From Eimeria necatrix (Eukaryota > Apicomplexa > Conoidasida > Eucoccidiorida > Eimeriidae): DNA of 17,235 nucleotides. Position 1 is the stretch's first letter. Each line of letters opens with the position of its first letter. Positions 9,882 to 15,301 of the stretch are shown here, piece by piece. Location: the NCBI RefSeq assembly GCF_000499385.1, contig NW_013651677.1, forward strand, positions 129,937 to 147,171, given 5' to 3'. The translations under genes and the position numbers were made by a program. Below the pieces are notes generated by a model. It had not been told where the DNA came from. It saw only the letters and a program-made list of their open reading frames with translations, and did not search any database.

Positions 9882-10174
9882 TTTTCCTCAACCCATGCAC
9901 GCACGCAGGCCCGGTAGGCCTGCAGAGATTCTGGAGAAGACCCTAACCTTTCAAAGAATACTTGGAGGGCCCGTGGGGGCCCCTCCCGGCCCCTGAGGGA
10001 CATGGGGGCCCCCCTGGGGGCCCCGCCAGTGGGGCCCCCACGGAGAACTGCAGGGGGGCCCTCAGGGGGCCCTCCAGGGGGCCCCCCCTGGGGGCCCCCA
10101 GACAGGACCCTCTCTTTATCTGTGGGGCCCCCGGTGGCAGCTGGGAAGCTGCTGCTGGGGACTTCAGCAGGCAT
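1..10174 (-). CDS. TARBP1/Trm3-like tRNA 2'-O-methyltransferase, solenoid part (3' end outside window)
   Basis: This is the whole-gene entry; exons are listed separately. Model on the minus strand: 10174-8816, 8652-6676, 6334-5757, 5643-5363, (optional 4989-4768), 4493-3450, 2728-659, 320-<1. All introns are GT-AG. Phases 0, 0, 2, 1, 1, 1, 1 were checked across the joins. Seen: long helix-rich, Leu-rich segments broken by A/Q/S homopolymers and GGPP/SGGP repeats. Family resemblance rests on a Trp-Phe-Leu-Glu segment near 7870-7935 (AWTSFMNLLEALDDFSQHLV) and on the R.WQAL..LS motif followed by a VRHYVE segment near 1350-1530. Both recall the TARBP1/Trm3 solenoid, which precedes a C-terminal SpoU domain that 2'-O-methylates a D-loop guanosine in tRNA. 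That domain is not in the window, so catalysis is inferred. The protein already exceeds 2,600 residues, against roughly 1,400-1,600 in yeast and human, mainly because of repeats. Another HEAT/ARM-type solenoid protein is the main alternative. Confidence 0.55.
321..658 (-). other. Intron 6 (about 338 nt), with telomere-like repeat
   Basis: The donor is GTAAAC at 658. The acceptor is placed at CAGCTAG (322-321) because that preserves phase 1, but there is no good pyrimidine tract, so the 3' edge is uncertain. Another option is the AACAG at about 350 with a different donor. The intron carries AAACCCT repeats, CAG tracts and two copies of a GCATGCGGTAATTCACAGCAGCAAG-like unit (from about 502 and 567). 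Confidence 0.4.
622..656. repeat. Interstitial telomere-like repeat (TTTAGGG)n
   Basis: Four to five copies of TTTAGGG, the last degenerate (TTTGGGG), lie just inside the proposed donor of intron 6. In the sense of the transcript this reads AAACCCT. Such internal copies of the plant/apicomplexan-type telomere repeat are known to be abundant in Eimeria genomes. Confidence 0.9.
659..2728 (-). CDS. Exon 6 of the TARBP1/Trm3-like gene (WQAL motif region)
   Basis: About 690 codons. The order is LPCTYTRLLAKLLLHREFVLLD, two poly-Ser tracts, AYLRLITLTLLDALSQSLSP, a 130-residue Gly/Pro/Ala-rich block, CIDANQKEFLRTSLSAVFEA, and a poly-Gln run. Then comes the best family signal: GQLRAWQALSCLSCHLGVYT followed by QKLIFELLSKPLMPDVRHYV. 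In TARBP1/Trm3 a similar R.WQAL..LS helix and an arginine/glutamate segment lie late in the solenoid. An SGGP repeat interrupts the next helix. The last part is VFALVDILGRYDLSRQVVIS, then ALYRMLSESKDCKMMISKLE and IYTLIPEAGVVFETMQQH. The donor chosen is CACA|GTAAAC at 659-658. Beyond it the frame runs into telomere-like repeat and stops. Confidence 0.65.
704..719. repeat. Variant palindromic element GGGTGTATATACAGCC
   Basis: A one-base departure from the palindrome in the right arm. It lies in exon 6 and is read GCIYTL on the minus strand. Other variants lie at 2642-2657 (exon 6), 5337-5352 (intron), 11579-11594 (H-protein gene), 12659-12674 and 12941-12955 (right-hand gene-free region). Confidence 0.8.
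1236..1331. repeat. 12-bp minisatellite, 8 copies (GGGGCCCCCAGA), coding SGGP
   Basis: Eight tandem units, some with an A replacing a G in the G run (GAGGCCCCCAGA). On the minus strand each unit encodes Ser-Gly-Gly-Pro (one copy Leu for Pro context). The array sits inside exon 6 between ALQGLL and YGCVFALVDI, so it interrupts what is otherwise a helical solenoid segment. The length keeps the reading frame. Confidence 0.9.
1458..1473. repeat. 16-bp perfect palindrome AGGTGTATATACACCT
   Basis: One member of a dispersed palindrome family. It lies in exon 6 and is read GVYTP on the minus strand. Confidence 0.9.
2729..3449 (-). other. Intron 5 (721 nt, phase 1), AT-rich
   Basis: The donor is GTAAGC at 3449 and the acceptor is GGTCTTCTCAG ending at 2729; both sides are phase 1. 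The body is strongly AT-rich, with TTATTATT-type runs at about 2897-2970 and TTTATTCATT runs at about 3340-3430. It carries six GCATGC sites and almost no CAG tract, in contrast to the exons on either side. No gene is seen here. Confidence 0.6.
3450..4493 (-). CDS. Exon 5 of the TARBP1/Trm3-like gene
   Basis: About 348 codons. It opens in an Ala-rich tract after a GTGCTGCAG acceptor (phase 1), then ACDLSASLFPEGLRPLEVWM, DAVDWFYSSKGEALSGLF, TREAPGLLHALWFFAVPTLT and AALAAFVSDCRQVIRG. A Gly-Pro-rich repeat follows (from GGGGCCCC DNA at about 3535-3665), and the exon ends in GGFIFEFVEDLVAEGTVSLG. The donor is ATTT|GTAAGC at 3450-3444, phase 1. The alternating helix and low-complexity pattern continues that of exon 2. 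Beyond the donor the frame reads CKRRKSK and stops, as expected for intron read-through. Confidence 0.65.
4708..4747. repeat. (GCAT)10 tetranucleotide microsatellite
   Basis: Ten perfect GCAT units, self-complementary overall, lie within the intron between exons 4 and 5. The run also contains overlapping copies of GCATGC, a hexamer over-represented in the window. Confidence 0.95.
4768..4989 (-). CDS. Possible extra exon of the TARBP1/Trm3-like gene
   Basis: This is an open stretch of about 74 codons bounded by a CTGCAG acceptor at 4990 and a strong donor, CAGCA|GTAAGG, at 4768-4763. Entry and exit are both phase 1, so it could be included or skipped without breaking the frame between exons 4 and 5. 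The peptide starts AHLLLVAAATAVVGAFAACA and ends near HTRAPLGLSS. It shows no recognised motif, and the pyrimidine tract before the acceptor is weak. It could be a real exon, an alternatively spliced one, or chance. Confidence 0.35.
5363..5643 (-). CDS. Exon 4 of the TARBP1/Trm3-like gene
   Basis: About 94 codons: PEESSACSDFSLWVKHRVLL followed by a Leu/Phe-rich helix, then FKQIPNISSDEIFTTAA, a poly-Ser run from a CTG tract (5441-5480) and VEQLLWTAVAVLGLWGLEPS. Base composition and amino-acid use look coding. The 3' edge is set at a GG|GTGGGT donor (5362), leaving phase 1, which matches the acceptors of both candidate next exons. The donor is not a strong consensus, so the edge is uncertain by some tens of bases. 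Confidence 0.55.
5644..5756 (-). other. Intron 3 (113 nt, phase 2)
   Basis: The donor is GTATGG and the acceptor is TTATTTGCTGCAG, preceded by a T-rich tract. The body is an (ATT)n/(AAT)n stretch at about 5695-5730. Phase 2 on both sides restores a Leu codon across the junction. This is one of the best-supported introns in the gene. Confidence 0.7.
5757..6334 (-). CDS. Exon 3 of the TARBP1/Trm3-like gene
   Basis: About 193 codons. The segment starts QTLLVLQLLLVCCLWAPAGG, runs through an Ala/Thr/Gly tract, then a helical, plausible solenoid part (SLLPLVRCFLAPLNACLIMR, LLLQLLEEICAALQQQLSCL). It ends in SVFHDVATAVAAFRLAYFSL. The donor is TCTTT|GTATGG at 5757-5756, leaving phase 2. The pairing acceptor at 5644 also enters in phase 2, and this agreement supports the frame. 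The frame continues past the donor only into poly-Tyr from ATT repeats, which is typical of intron read-through. No motif specific to a family was recognised in this exon. Confidence 0.55.
6335..6675 (-). other. Intron 2 (341 nt, phase 0)
   Basis: The donor GTAAGT at 6675 is the strongest in the gene. The acceptor chosen is TTGCTGCAG ending at 6335, which keeps phase 0 into the next open exon. Other CAG acceptors nearby in the same frame are possible, so the 3' edge may move by a few tens of bases. The intron holds CAG tracts and a triple 14-bp AT-rich repeat. Confidence 0.45.
6374..6415. repeat. Three tandem copies of a 14-bp AT-rich unit
   Basis: The units are AATATATTTGTGCA, AATATATTTGTCCA and AGTATATTTGTGTA, each differing by one to three bases. 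They are flanked by the inverted heptamers TTATCTA (6367-6373) and TAGATAA (6414-6420). They lie in intron 2. Confidence 0.9.
6676..8652 (-). CDS. Exon 2 of the TARBP1/Trm3-like gene (core solenoid)
   Basis: About 659 codons, open throughout. Low-complexity tracts alternate with conserved-looking helices: NRLACRLLPLLLQLLTVDTL, then SLKVFDMLQKG, the W(L)FWGVTCPTVNCVRSNSRQLLQLL segment, AWTSFMNLLEALDDFSQHLV, WVEVVLLRAFAHDNAVLSRS, EYLQAVGDHCYTYTPLRVFL and SARWGLYERLLRVAAVHAAA. The W/F/W segment and the Trp-Phe-Leu-Glu helix recall the TARBP1/Trm3 solenoid; this is recognition by eye, not alignment. At least eleven homopolymer runs (Q, S, A) of about 8-22 residues interrupt the helices, including a 21-copy CTG tract at 8324-8386 read as poly-Ser. 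The exon ends at a textbook donor, CAC|GTAAGT, at 6676, in phase 0. Confidence 0.7.
8324..8386. repeat. Perfect (CTG)21 / (CAG)21 tract
   Basis: This is among the longest uninterrupted trinucleotide runs in the window, 63 bases. It lies in exon 2 and is read on the minus strand as AGC codons (poly-Ser). Shorter runs recur throughout both genes. Confidence 0.95.
8653..8815 (-). other. Intron 1 (163 nt, phase 0)
   Basis: The donor is GTAACC at 8815. The acceptor is a pyrimidine-rich tract ending in TTCCCAG at 8653. The donor-proximal half is AT-rich (TAATTAATTAATT). The intron holds two adjacent perfect palindromes (8688-8705 and 8712-8725). A nearer AG at about 8716 would give a frame that soon becomes poly-Cys/poly-Leu and stops, so the 8653 acceptor was preferred. 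Confidence 0.6.
8688..8705. repeat. Palindromic element GAGGTGTACATACACCTC
   Basis: A member of the same family, palindromic except at the two central bases (CA). It lies in intron 1, about 35 bases from the acceptor. Confidence 0.9.
8816..10174 (-). CDS. Exon 1 of the TARBP1/Trm3-like gene (N-terminal solenoid)
   Basis: About 453 codons from the first in-frame ATG at 10174; the frame stays open a further 24 bases upstream, so an earlier exon spliced in near there cannot be excluded. The first 75 residues are low-complexity GGPP/GAP repeat from GGGGCCCC DNA. Next come helical stretches such as FFERLGSSPESLQAYRACVR, a poly-Ala run, a second GGPP block and SLLHPRLLCGCFFLLKDLLS. The exon ends in GVYVHLNGLSFSVLAEITCVF. 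The frame stops 15 bases beyond a GAA|GTAACC donor at 8815, and splicing there to the pyrimidine-rich acceptor ending at 8653 keeps phase 0 into the next long exon. This is why I treat it as the N-terminus of the same gene, not a separate one. No specific family match was recognised in this exon alone. Confidence 0.6.
8891..8908. repeat. Palindromic element GAGGTGTACATACACCCC
   Basis: A member of the same family in exon 1, read GVYVHL on the minus strand. Confidence 0.9.
9545..10130. repeat. GGGGCCCC-type palindromic repeat blocks within exon 1
   Basis: Two blocks (about 9545-9720 and 9965-10130) consist of variants of GGGGGCCCCCCT / GGGGCCCC. They are read as GGPP/GAP peptides on the minus strand. 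The repeat is nearly self-complementary, so the opposite strand also encodes Gly-Pro-rich peptide. Confidence 0.85.
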
Positions 10175-10494
10175 CCTCAGTAGTGTGAAATGAGGCAAAT
10201 AAACAGAAATGTTTAAATAAAAATAAGTTCAAAATACCAATTTAATGCAATTAAATTTACTTAATTCAATTCAATTAACTTTCATTATTCAGGTTCGGCA
10301 AATCTCGTAAGTTTCACACTGAAGGCAGGGCCCCCTGAGCATCGGGCCGGGCCCGGTCAGGGGCCCCACCGAAGAGGTCAAAGGAGAGAAACAAAAGAAG
10401 AATTAAATTTATTTTCCATTTTAATTCTCCATTTAATCTTTTTGCAAAGGAATATAAAGAGAAGGAGTTCTGAGGGGCCTACAGTTGTTTCCAC

Positions 10495-10870
10495 CTTCGT
10501 CTGTGGGGCCCCAGGGGCCCCCAGGGGCCCCTAGGGGCCTCCGGGGGCCCCAGCGGTCCCTTCTAACACCTGCTCTGGACTTCAGGGGGCCCCTGGGGGC
10601 CCCCATATGCTCATAGCGGGGCAGAGGAGGCCCCCAGTTGAATTTAATTGGTATGGGGGCCCTCAGAGGGCCCCTCAGGGGCCCCTAAAAGGAGTCGAGG
10701 GGCCCTACTTAGGGGCCCGGAGGGGCCTCGTAAGACCCTTAAGTTAGCACTTTAGGCAGCTTAGGGGGCCCCTAAAAAGGCCCCTAAGGGGCGCTTAGTC
10801 TTGGGGCCCCCCTTGGGGGCCTCCCTTGGGGGCCCCCTTGGGGGCCCCCCTTGGGGGCCCCCCTTGGGGC
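10495..10870. repeat. Intergenic GGGGCCCC-type repeat array
   Basis: Degenerate units built on AGGGGCCCC and CTTGGGGGCCCCC. The last part (about 10800-10865) is more regular, with a spacing of about 15-16 bases. The same units occur in coding parts of both neighbouring genes. Confidence 0.85.
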
Positions 10871-10928
10871 CTCATGCCACAAACTGAGACGTTTTGCGGG
10901 TTCGTTGCCTGTATAAAAAATAGCCGCT

Positions 10929-10945
10929 GGGGTGTACATACACCC
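10929..10945. repeat. Palindromic element GGGGTGTACATACACCC
   Basis: A member of the same family in the intergenic spacer, about 55 bases from the telomere-like block. Confidence 0.9.
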
Positions 10946-11000
10946 TGTGCGAAAATATACAATGGCTAGCAGTTGCTCACTATCAACTCCCCGCCCTTCC

Positions 11001-11036
11001 AAACCCTAAACCCTAAACCCTAAACCCTAAACCCTA
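11001..11036. repeat. Interstitial telomere-like repeat (AAACCCT)5
   Basis: Five perfect AAACCCT units (positions 11001-11035) lie in the intergenic spacer, in opposite orientation on the plus strand to the block at 622-656. Confidence 0.95.
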
Positions 11037-11262
11037 GGAACCTAAATTTAGCTCCCGCGCCGTCAATCCTGTGCAGCAAGGCCACTACATTTGACCAAAC
11101 CCATCCAGCGTTTCTAATTTTTACCGAGGGGCCCCCAGGGGGCCCCTGGGGGCCCCCCGGGGGCCCCCCAAGGCTTCCAGGGAAACTCTGGGGGCCCCCA
11201 GGCTCTCAACATCCTCGTGGGGCCCTCTGGGGGCCCCCCTAGGGGCCCCCAGGCTTACTCTG

Positions 11263-11349
11263 TTAGCCCTCGACCTCTACCAGTGTCTCTTTGTTTACAT
11301 GAGCTGCATAGGCCGCTGCGGAGAGAAGAGAATCTCTAGCTGCTTCTTG

Positions 11350-11394
<45 letters not shown>

Positions 11395-12015
11395 AGGTTC
11401 CGCAGCAGCAGCAGCAGCAGCAGCAGCGGCGGGCGGGTCTACAGCAATCTTGAAGATCCAGCCTTCTCCCTCAGGGTCCCTATTAATGAGTCCAGGGTCT
11501 CTTTTTATTTTTTCATTAAACTCTATAATGTGCCCAGCAGCAGGAGCATACACCTCAGCAACAGCCTTCACTGCTTCCAGTGTACATACAGGGGCCCCCC
11601 TTTCAACCCACGAGGGGCCCCGGGGACTTCCCTCAGGGGCCCCCGGGGGCCCCTCCTTCGGGGCCCCCCAGGGGGCCCCCTGGGGATCACCGTGGGGTCT
11701 GTTTCCAGTATCTCCCTCAGGACCCTCTAGGGGGCCCCCGGGGGGGCCCCCCGGGAGGGAGGCCCCAGGGAGCCCCCCAGGGGCGCCCCCGGGGGGGCCC
11801 CCCGGGGGGCCCCCGGGGGGGCCCCCAGAGGGGCCCCCGGGGGGGGCCCCCGGTGCCACGAGGGCCTCTATGTAAACAACCTCCCCCAGCTGTTCTGCAG
11901 CAAACTCTGAAATGCCTGCAGCAGCCTCGCAGCCTTCAGGGGAGACAAATCTGAGGTATTCGTGGCTGGGGGTGTAGAGGGTACCTGATGAAGTGGAGAA
12001 CGCGCGGATGTGGAT

Positions 12016-12075
<60 letters not shown>

Positions 12076-12161
12076 GGGGTGGATGTTGGAGGCGCTGCTG
12101 CCGCAGCAGCGCCTACTGATGCTGTGTGGGAGGCAGTGGCTGCTGCTGCGGCTACTGTGGC

Positions 12162-12198
<37 letters not shown>

Positions 12199-12387
12199 GG
12201 GCTTTGCTTGACCAAGAACATGCAGCCTCTGCCTCAAGGCCGAGCCAGCTGTGCATGCGCTGCATGCAGAGCATGCAGTGGGGCTTCGAGCGCTCCACAG
12301 TGGGAAGGCTGAGGGGTTTCTGTGGTGGAGGCCCCTGGGCAGTGGCGGGCGGGTCGGGCGAAGGAGAGCCGAGAAAAGCGTCGACAT
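11263..12387 (-). CDS. GCSH: Glycine cleavage system H-protein (lipoyl carrier), mitochondrial
   Basis: Complete single-exon gene, 374 codons, ATG at 12387 and TAA at 11263. The H-protein carries the aminomethyl group on lipoyl-lysine between the P and T proteins of glycine cleavage in the mitochondrion; in some eukaryotes it also takes part in lipoate transfer. Residues 1-130 are rich in Arg and Ser with no Asp/Glu, fitting a mitochondrial presequence, though two poly-Ser runs lengthen it. The domain begins LYTPSHEYL, then GISEFAAEQLGEVVYIEAL. The lipoylation motif LEAVKAVAEVYAP carries Lys274 (codon at 11568-11566), followed by NEKIKRDPGLINRDPEGEGWIFKI. This order matches the family. Two oddities stand out: a Gly-Pro-rich insert of about 85 residues (about 178-263) before the lipoyl hairpin, and Ala runs before the final helix (SLLSAAAYAAHV). 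A typical mature H-protein is about 125 residues. Confidence 0.93.
11600..11860. repeat. GGGGCCCC-type repeat inserted in the H-protein gene
   Basis: A block of GGGGGGCCCCC / GGGGCCCC variants encodes the GGPP/GAP insert between EALVAPGAP and GAPVCTLEAV of the H-protein. The frame is kept on both sides. The units match those in the spacer immediately downstream and in exon 1 of the next gene. Confidence 0.9.
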
Positions 12388-13040
12388 TTCTTTGAATTAA
12401 TCCGCAGTTTCTCGAAAATAATAATTCGAATTCCTTTTTAATATTCCGGAGGGAAGAAGGGATTGGAAATAAAGCTGCCGGGGTGCATTGTTGAACCCGG
12501 AACGCAGATGGTCAGCGGCGGAGTCCGCCACTCAAGACTTTCCGGCGTAGCGCCTTCTCTTTTTGAGAAATTCCGAAATTAAAATGACATTAAACTTAAT
12601 TAAATCATGTAAATTGAACTTTTACTCATCAGCAGCTGTGCAACAGCACCCCCTCTGTGGGGTGTACGTCCAGCGCCCTTGAGTGACAGCATACCACCTG
12701 TCGGTACAACCGGCCCTTTCTTCCTTTTTGTCTCCACATGGTTTAGTTAAATTTAATTTATCATTTTTATTTAAGGCAAAAGGCAAAGGGGGGATTGCCT
12801 CTGCGCTAACCACGCCAGGACGCTGCTGCAGTCCCGACAACTCTAGCCCTCCAGTTTTCATGAGGACTACGCAAACAAAGAATTTAGTGGCATGCAACAA
12901 ATTCTATTTCTATTTCTGCTTTCTTCAGAGCTTCTCTCAAGGTGTATGTACAGCCTCTTGCCTCCGCGCTACCTGACTTCATCGAGATGTCTGTTCTGAA
13001 GAGTTATCATTTGTGAATACATGGAGCATTTTACCTCCGC

Positions 13041-13058
13041 AGCCGCATGCATGCGGCT
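13041..13058. repeat. 18-bp perfect palindrome around GCATGCATGC
   Basis: The sequence AGCCGCATGCATGCGGCT equals its own reverse complement. It contains two overlapping GCATGC sites. It could be a binding site for a dimeric ApiAP2-type factor or a small hairpin; this is inference. Confidence 0.9.
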
Positions 13059-13540
13059 ATGTAGTATGGTAATATATATGTATATGTGTGCACATTTCGC
13101 AAATAAGACAGATATATATTGTGTAAAGTACTTCCACACGCTCGCCTGCGTCTTTCATTTGTATGTGTACTCATTTGCACTTGACTTTGCATGCTTATTA
13201 TTTGCTGCAACAAGAAAAGATATTTCCAGAAGCACATAGGCGGGTACAGCCCAACCCTTTCGCTGGCCAGCCACAGCCCCAGGCAAGGCTTTGCAAACTG
13301 CTGTTTATCAGGGTTAGTTCTTTTAAAACAAATTCACTTTGTCTCAAAACGAATCCACTTTCTTTGATTTTCCCAGAAACAAGAATCAAATGACAAGGTA
13401 CTGGGGCCCCTGGGTTTATAGGAAACCTTGTCCCCCTTGCTGTGCAATAGTTCAAGGCGATTGTGAGATTCCCCTTGAATAAGCCCTGCAAACTGCTGCG
13501 GGCTGTCTCCCCATAAGCAGCAATCTAATCATTTAAAAGG

Positions 13541-13576
13541 TCTTTTTATAACACTTAGATCTTTTTATAACACTTG
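13541..13576. repeat. Tandem duplication of a 19-bp unit
   Basis: The unit TCTTTTTATAACACTTAGA is followed directly by a second copy of its first 16-17 bases. Confidence 0.9.
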
Positions 13577-13664
13577 TGGTGGCTCTGGCCTCTGCAGAAA
13601 ACTGCAAAACTTCTTCTTGTTGCAACACACCTCAAAGATCTCTTAGGAAAGCTACAACGTTTGG

Positions 13665-13688
13665 GGATATCCGTTGGGATATCCGTTG
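13665..13688. repeat. Tandem duplication of a 12-bp unit
   Basis: GGATATCCGTTG occurs twice in direct succession. Confidence 0.9.
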
Positions 13689-14737
13689 AAGCATTTGCGC
13701 GAGCTTATATTTGGAAGTAAATATATATTGACATGCTCAAATGAACATAGGCAGGTAGATATTATTGCACGGAAGTTCTGGCAAAAAGACCATTAAAAAT
13801 ATAACTGAATAAATCAGCAGCAAAGAAGTGCCCCCTTGAAATTCTTCCCCTTGAGTGTTAGTGCTCAGGGCTCAGGGCTTGCAGCGTTATGGCCTCTGCA
13901 AAAAGAGCTGAACTTTTTCAAATTCTTGTGGCTAATGAGCCACAAAGAATGTGCAGCGAATTATTGTCAGTTGAACTTTGCACGCCTTTGCCTTCCAGCG
14001 CCAGCAGCAGCAAAAGTACGTATCGCTGTAGGATTTTTTTTATTTCTTTTTTGCCGGGAGAAAGTTGCATTTCTTGCGGGAAATAAATGTGGCTACTGTT
14101 CATTATAATAGGAGCTGGTATTGATATTTTGGGCTGGCTGTTTCAGCTCTGCTGTTTTCCTTGGTTCAGCTTGTCAGTGCAGTTGGTTGAAGTTCAAGGG
14201 TGTTATAATTAATTAAAGTTCAGAAATAAACCAAGTGAGTTTATTTGTTCGATCAAAGTGGGTAAGTAGGCACTTCGATGTCCGCTGCCGAAGCCCCGTG
14301 TCACCTGGGATCCACCTAGATCTCGGCAGCCTTTGCCGCTCCTGGGAAATAACTACTTGCACAAGAAGGATATATTTTAATTAGTTCAGACATGATTTCC
14401 AGGGGAAAATTCAACGAATTGGATAATTTTGCACGTTTTCTGTTGCGGACTGTGATTGGGGCGTGCACCGAGCGGGCTTCTGCTTCGCGTACGCTCTGTT
14501 TCCGTGCTTTCCGGCACACTCTTTAAATAATTAGATGCCACTGAATACCATTTTAGCATTAAAACATCTAAGTCTGCATAGATTCGAGCAGTTTCGTGCT
14601 GCAGCTGCGTTTCCACAGCTCCCGCCGCCGCCAGAAATCCCCTTACCGCCAACTAAAACAAAAGGATTCTAAGCAGGCAGCGTAACCCTGAGCACCAAGT
14701 TTTAGTTTTGGCTGTTTTCTCTAAACACCTCCCTTGG

Positions 14738-14912
14738 CCACAGCTAGCCAACTAGCTAGCTGCGTTGGTGGCTAGGCGCGTGGCTCGACAACTAGCTATC
14801 CTCTCCACGCGGACGCCGCACCGCAGTCTTTAGCCGTCTCTCATACTGCTGCCCATCCAGCTAGCGGGTGGCTGGCGGCCACCTAGCTGCTTACCAGCTA
14901 GCTATCTGAGGG
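14738..14912. repeat. Degenerate CTAG/AGCT-rich repeat block
   Basis: Irregular units built from AGCTAGC, GGCTAGG and CAACTAGCTA recur over about 175 bases, interrupted by unique sequence. The same tetranucleotide vocabulary is seen at 16891-17147. Confidence 0.75.
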
Positions 14913-15301
14913 GGTAGAACTGCGTTGTGTGGACACAACACAAGAAGCAGCTGCCAGGCAAATGAGGGCTAAAAATAGACAAAAGCAGCACAAGTTGGGA
15001 ATGCGGCGAAGCAGGCACAGTAGCAAACTGGGCCTGCATGCGCTCTTGGCATCAGCCCTTAAAAATGTACCCAGAAGGGCCCCGCAGCAAACCTTAGCTG
15101 CAATGGAGCGGTGCGTAAGGTTTCGGGCGTAAGGCATGGAAACTGCAGTCTACGGTTGACACTCTGTCTACTTGCCTATTCAGCCAAACCCCTGCAGGCT
15201 CTTCCATTCTTTTACTCTATTCTGTAAACGCTAACCCCGAAACTGTAGACCCTGTGTCCCAGACCCTAAACCCTGACCCCTAAAACCTGTCTCGAGTTGG
15301 G
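14913..15301. other. Gene-free stretch with degenerate telomere-like repeat
   Basis: No convincing coding region. From about 15228 to 15290 there are AACCCC, AGACCC and AAACCCT-like units, a decayed form of the telomere-like repeat (best match 15264-15287). Confidence 0.6.

Larger units (their letters stand above)
10175..11262. other. Gene-free spacer between the H-protein gene and the TARBP1/Trm3-like gene
   Basis: At 10191-10311 it is AT-rich and bounded by the inverted 9-mers AGTGTGAAA / TTTCACACT. From about 10325 to 10870, and again at 11125-11250, it is dominated by GGGGCCCC-type repeat. A palindrome of the GGTGTACATACACC kind (10929-10945) and a telomere-like block (11001-11036) lie between. 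The spacer lies downstream of the H-protein gene and upstream of the next gene on the same strand, so it should contain that gene's promoter. No known promoter element was recognised. A first exon hidden here cannot be excluded. Confidence 0.6.
12388..14737. other. Repeat-poor, gene-free region upstream of the H-protein gene
   Basis: Near-unique sequence with almost no CAG or GGGGCCCC repeat. The part next to 12387 should hold the H-protein promoter and 5' leader; no known element was recognised. Open frames here are short (under 100 codons), unbiased and without recognisable motifs. The region contains two palindromic-element variants, the 18-bp palindrome at 13041-13058 and two small tandem duplications. 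Confidence 0.6.

Noticed and set aside
8816..10174. Exon 1 as an independent gene of about 460 codons
   Set aside because: Its frame ends just past a splice donor, in AT-rich DNA, and a good acceptor keeps the phase into exon 2. A separate gene remains possible but is less likely.
10784..11002. Minus-strand open frame of 72 codons in the spacer
   Set aside because: It consists of GGGGCCCC repeat plus the palindromic element (GCMYTP). No ATG context or motif supports a gene, though a short upstream exon cannot be ruled out.
12490..12560. GC-rich stretch with small complementary parts, considered as a tRNA or other RNA gene
   Set aside because: No acceptor stem, A-box or B-box of the right spacing was seen on either strand.
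12622..14652. Several open frames of 60-118 codons on both strands
   Set aside because: Short, mutually overlapping, without motif or composition bias; consistent with chance in AT-rich non-coding DNA.
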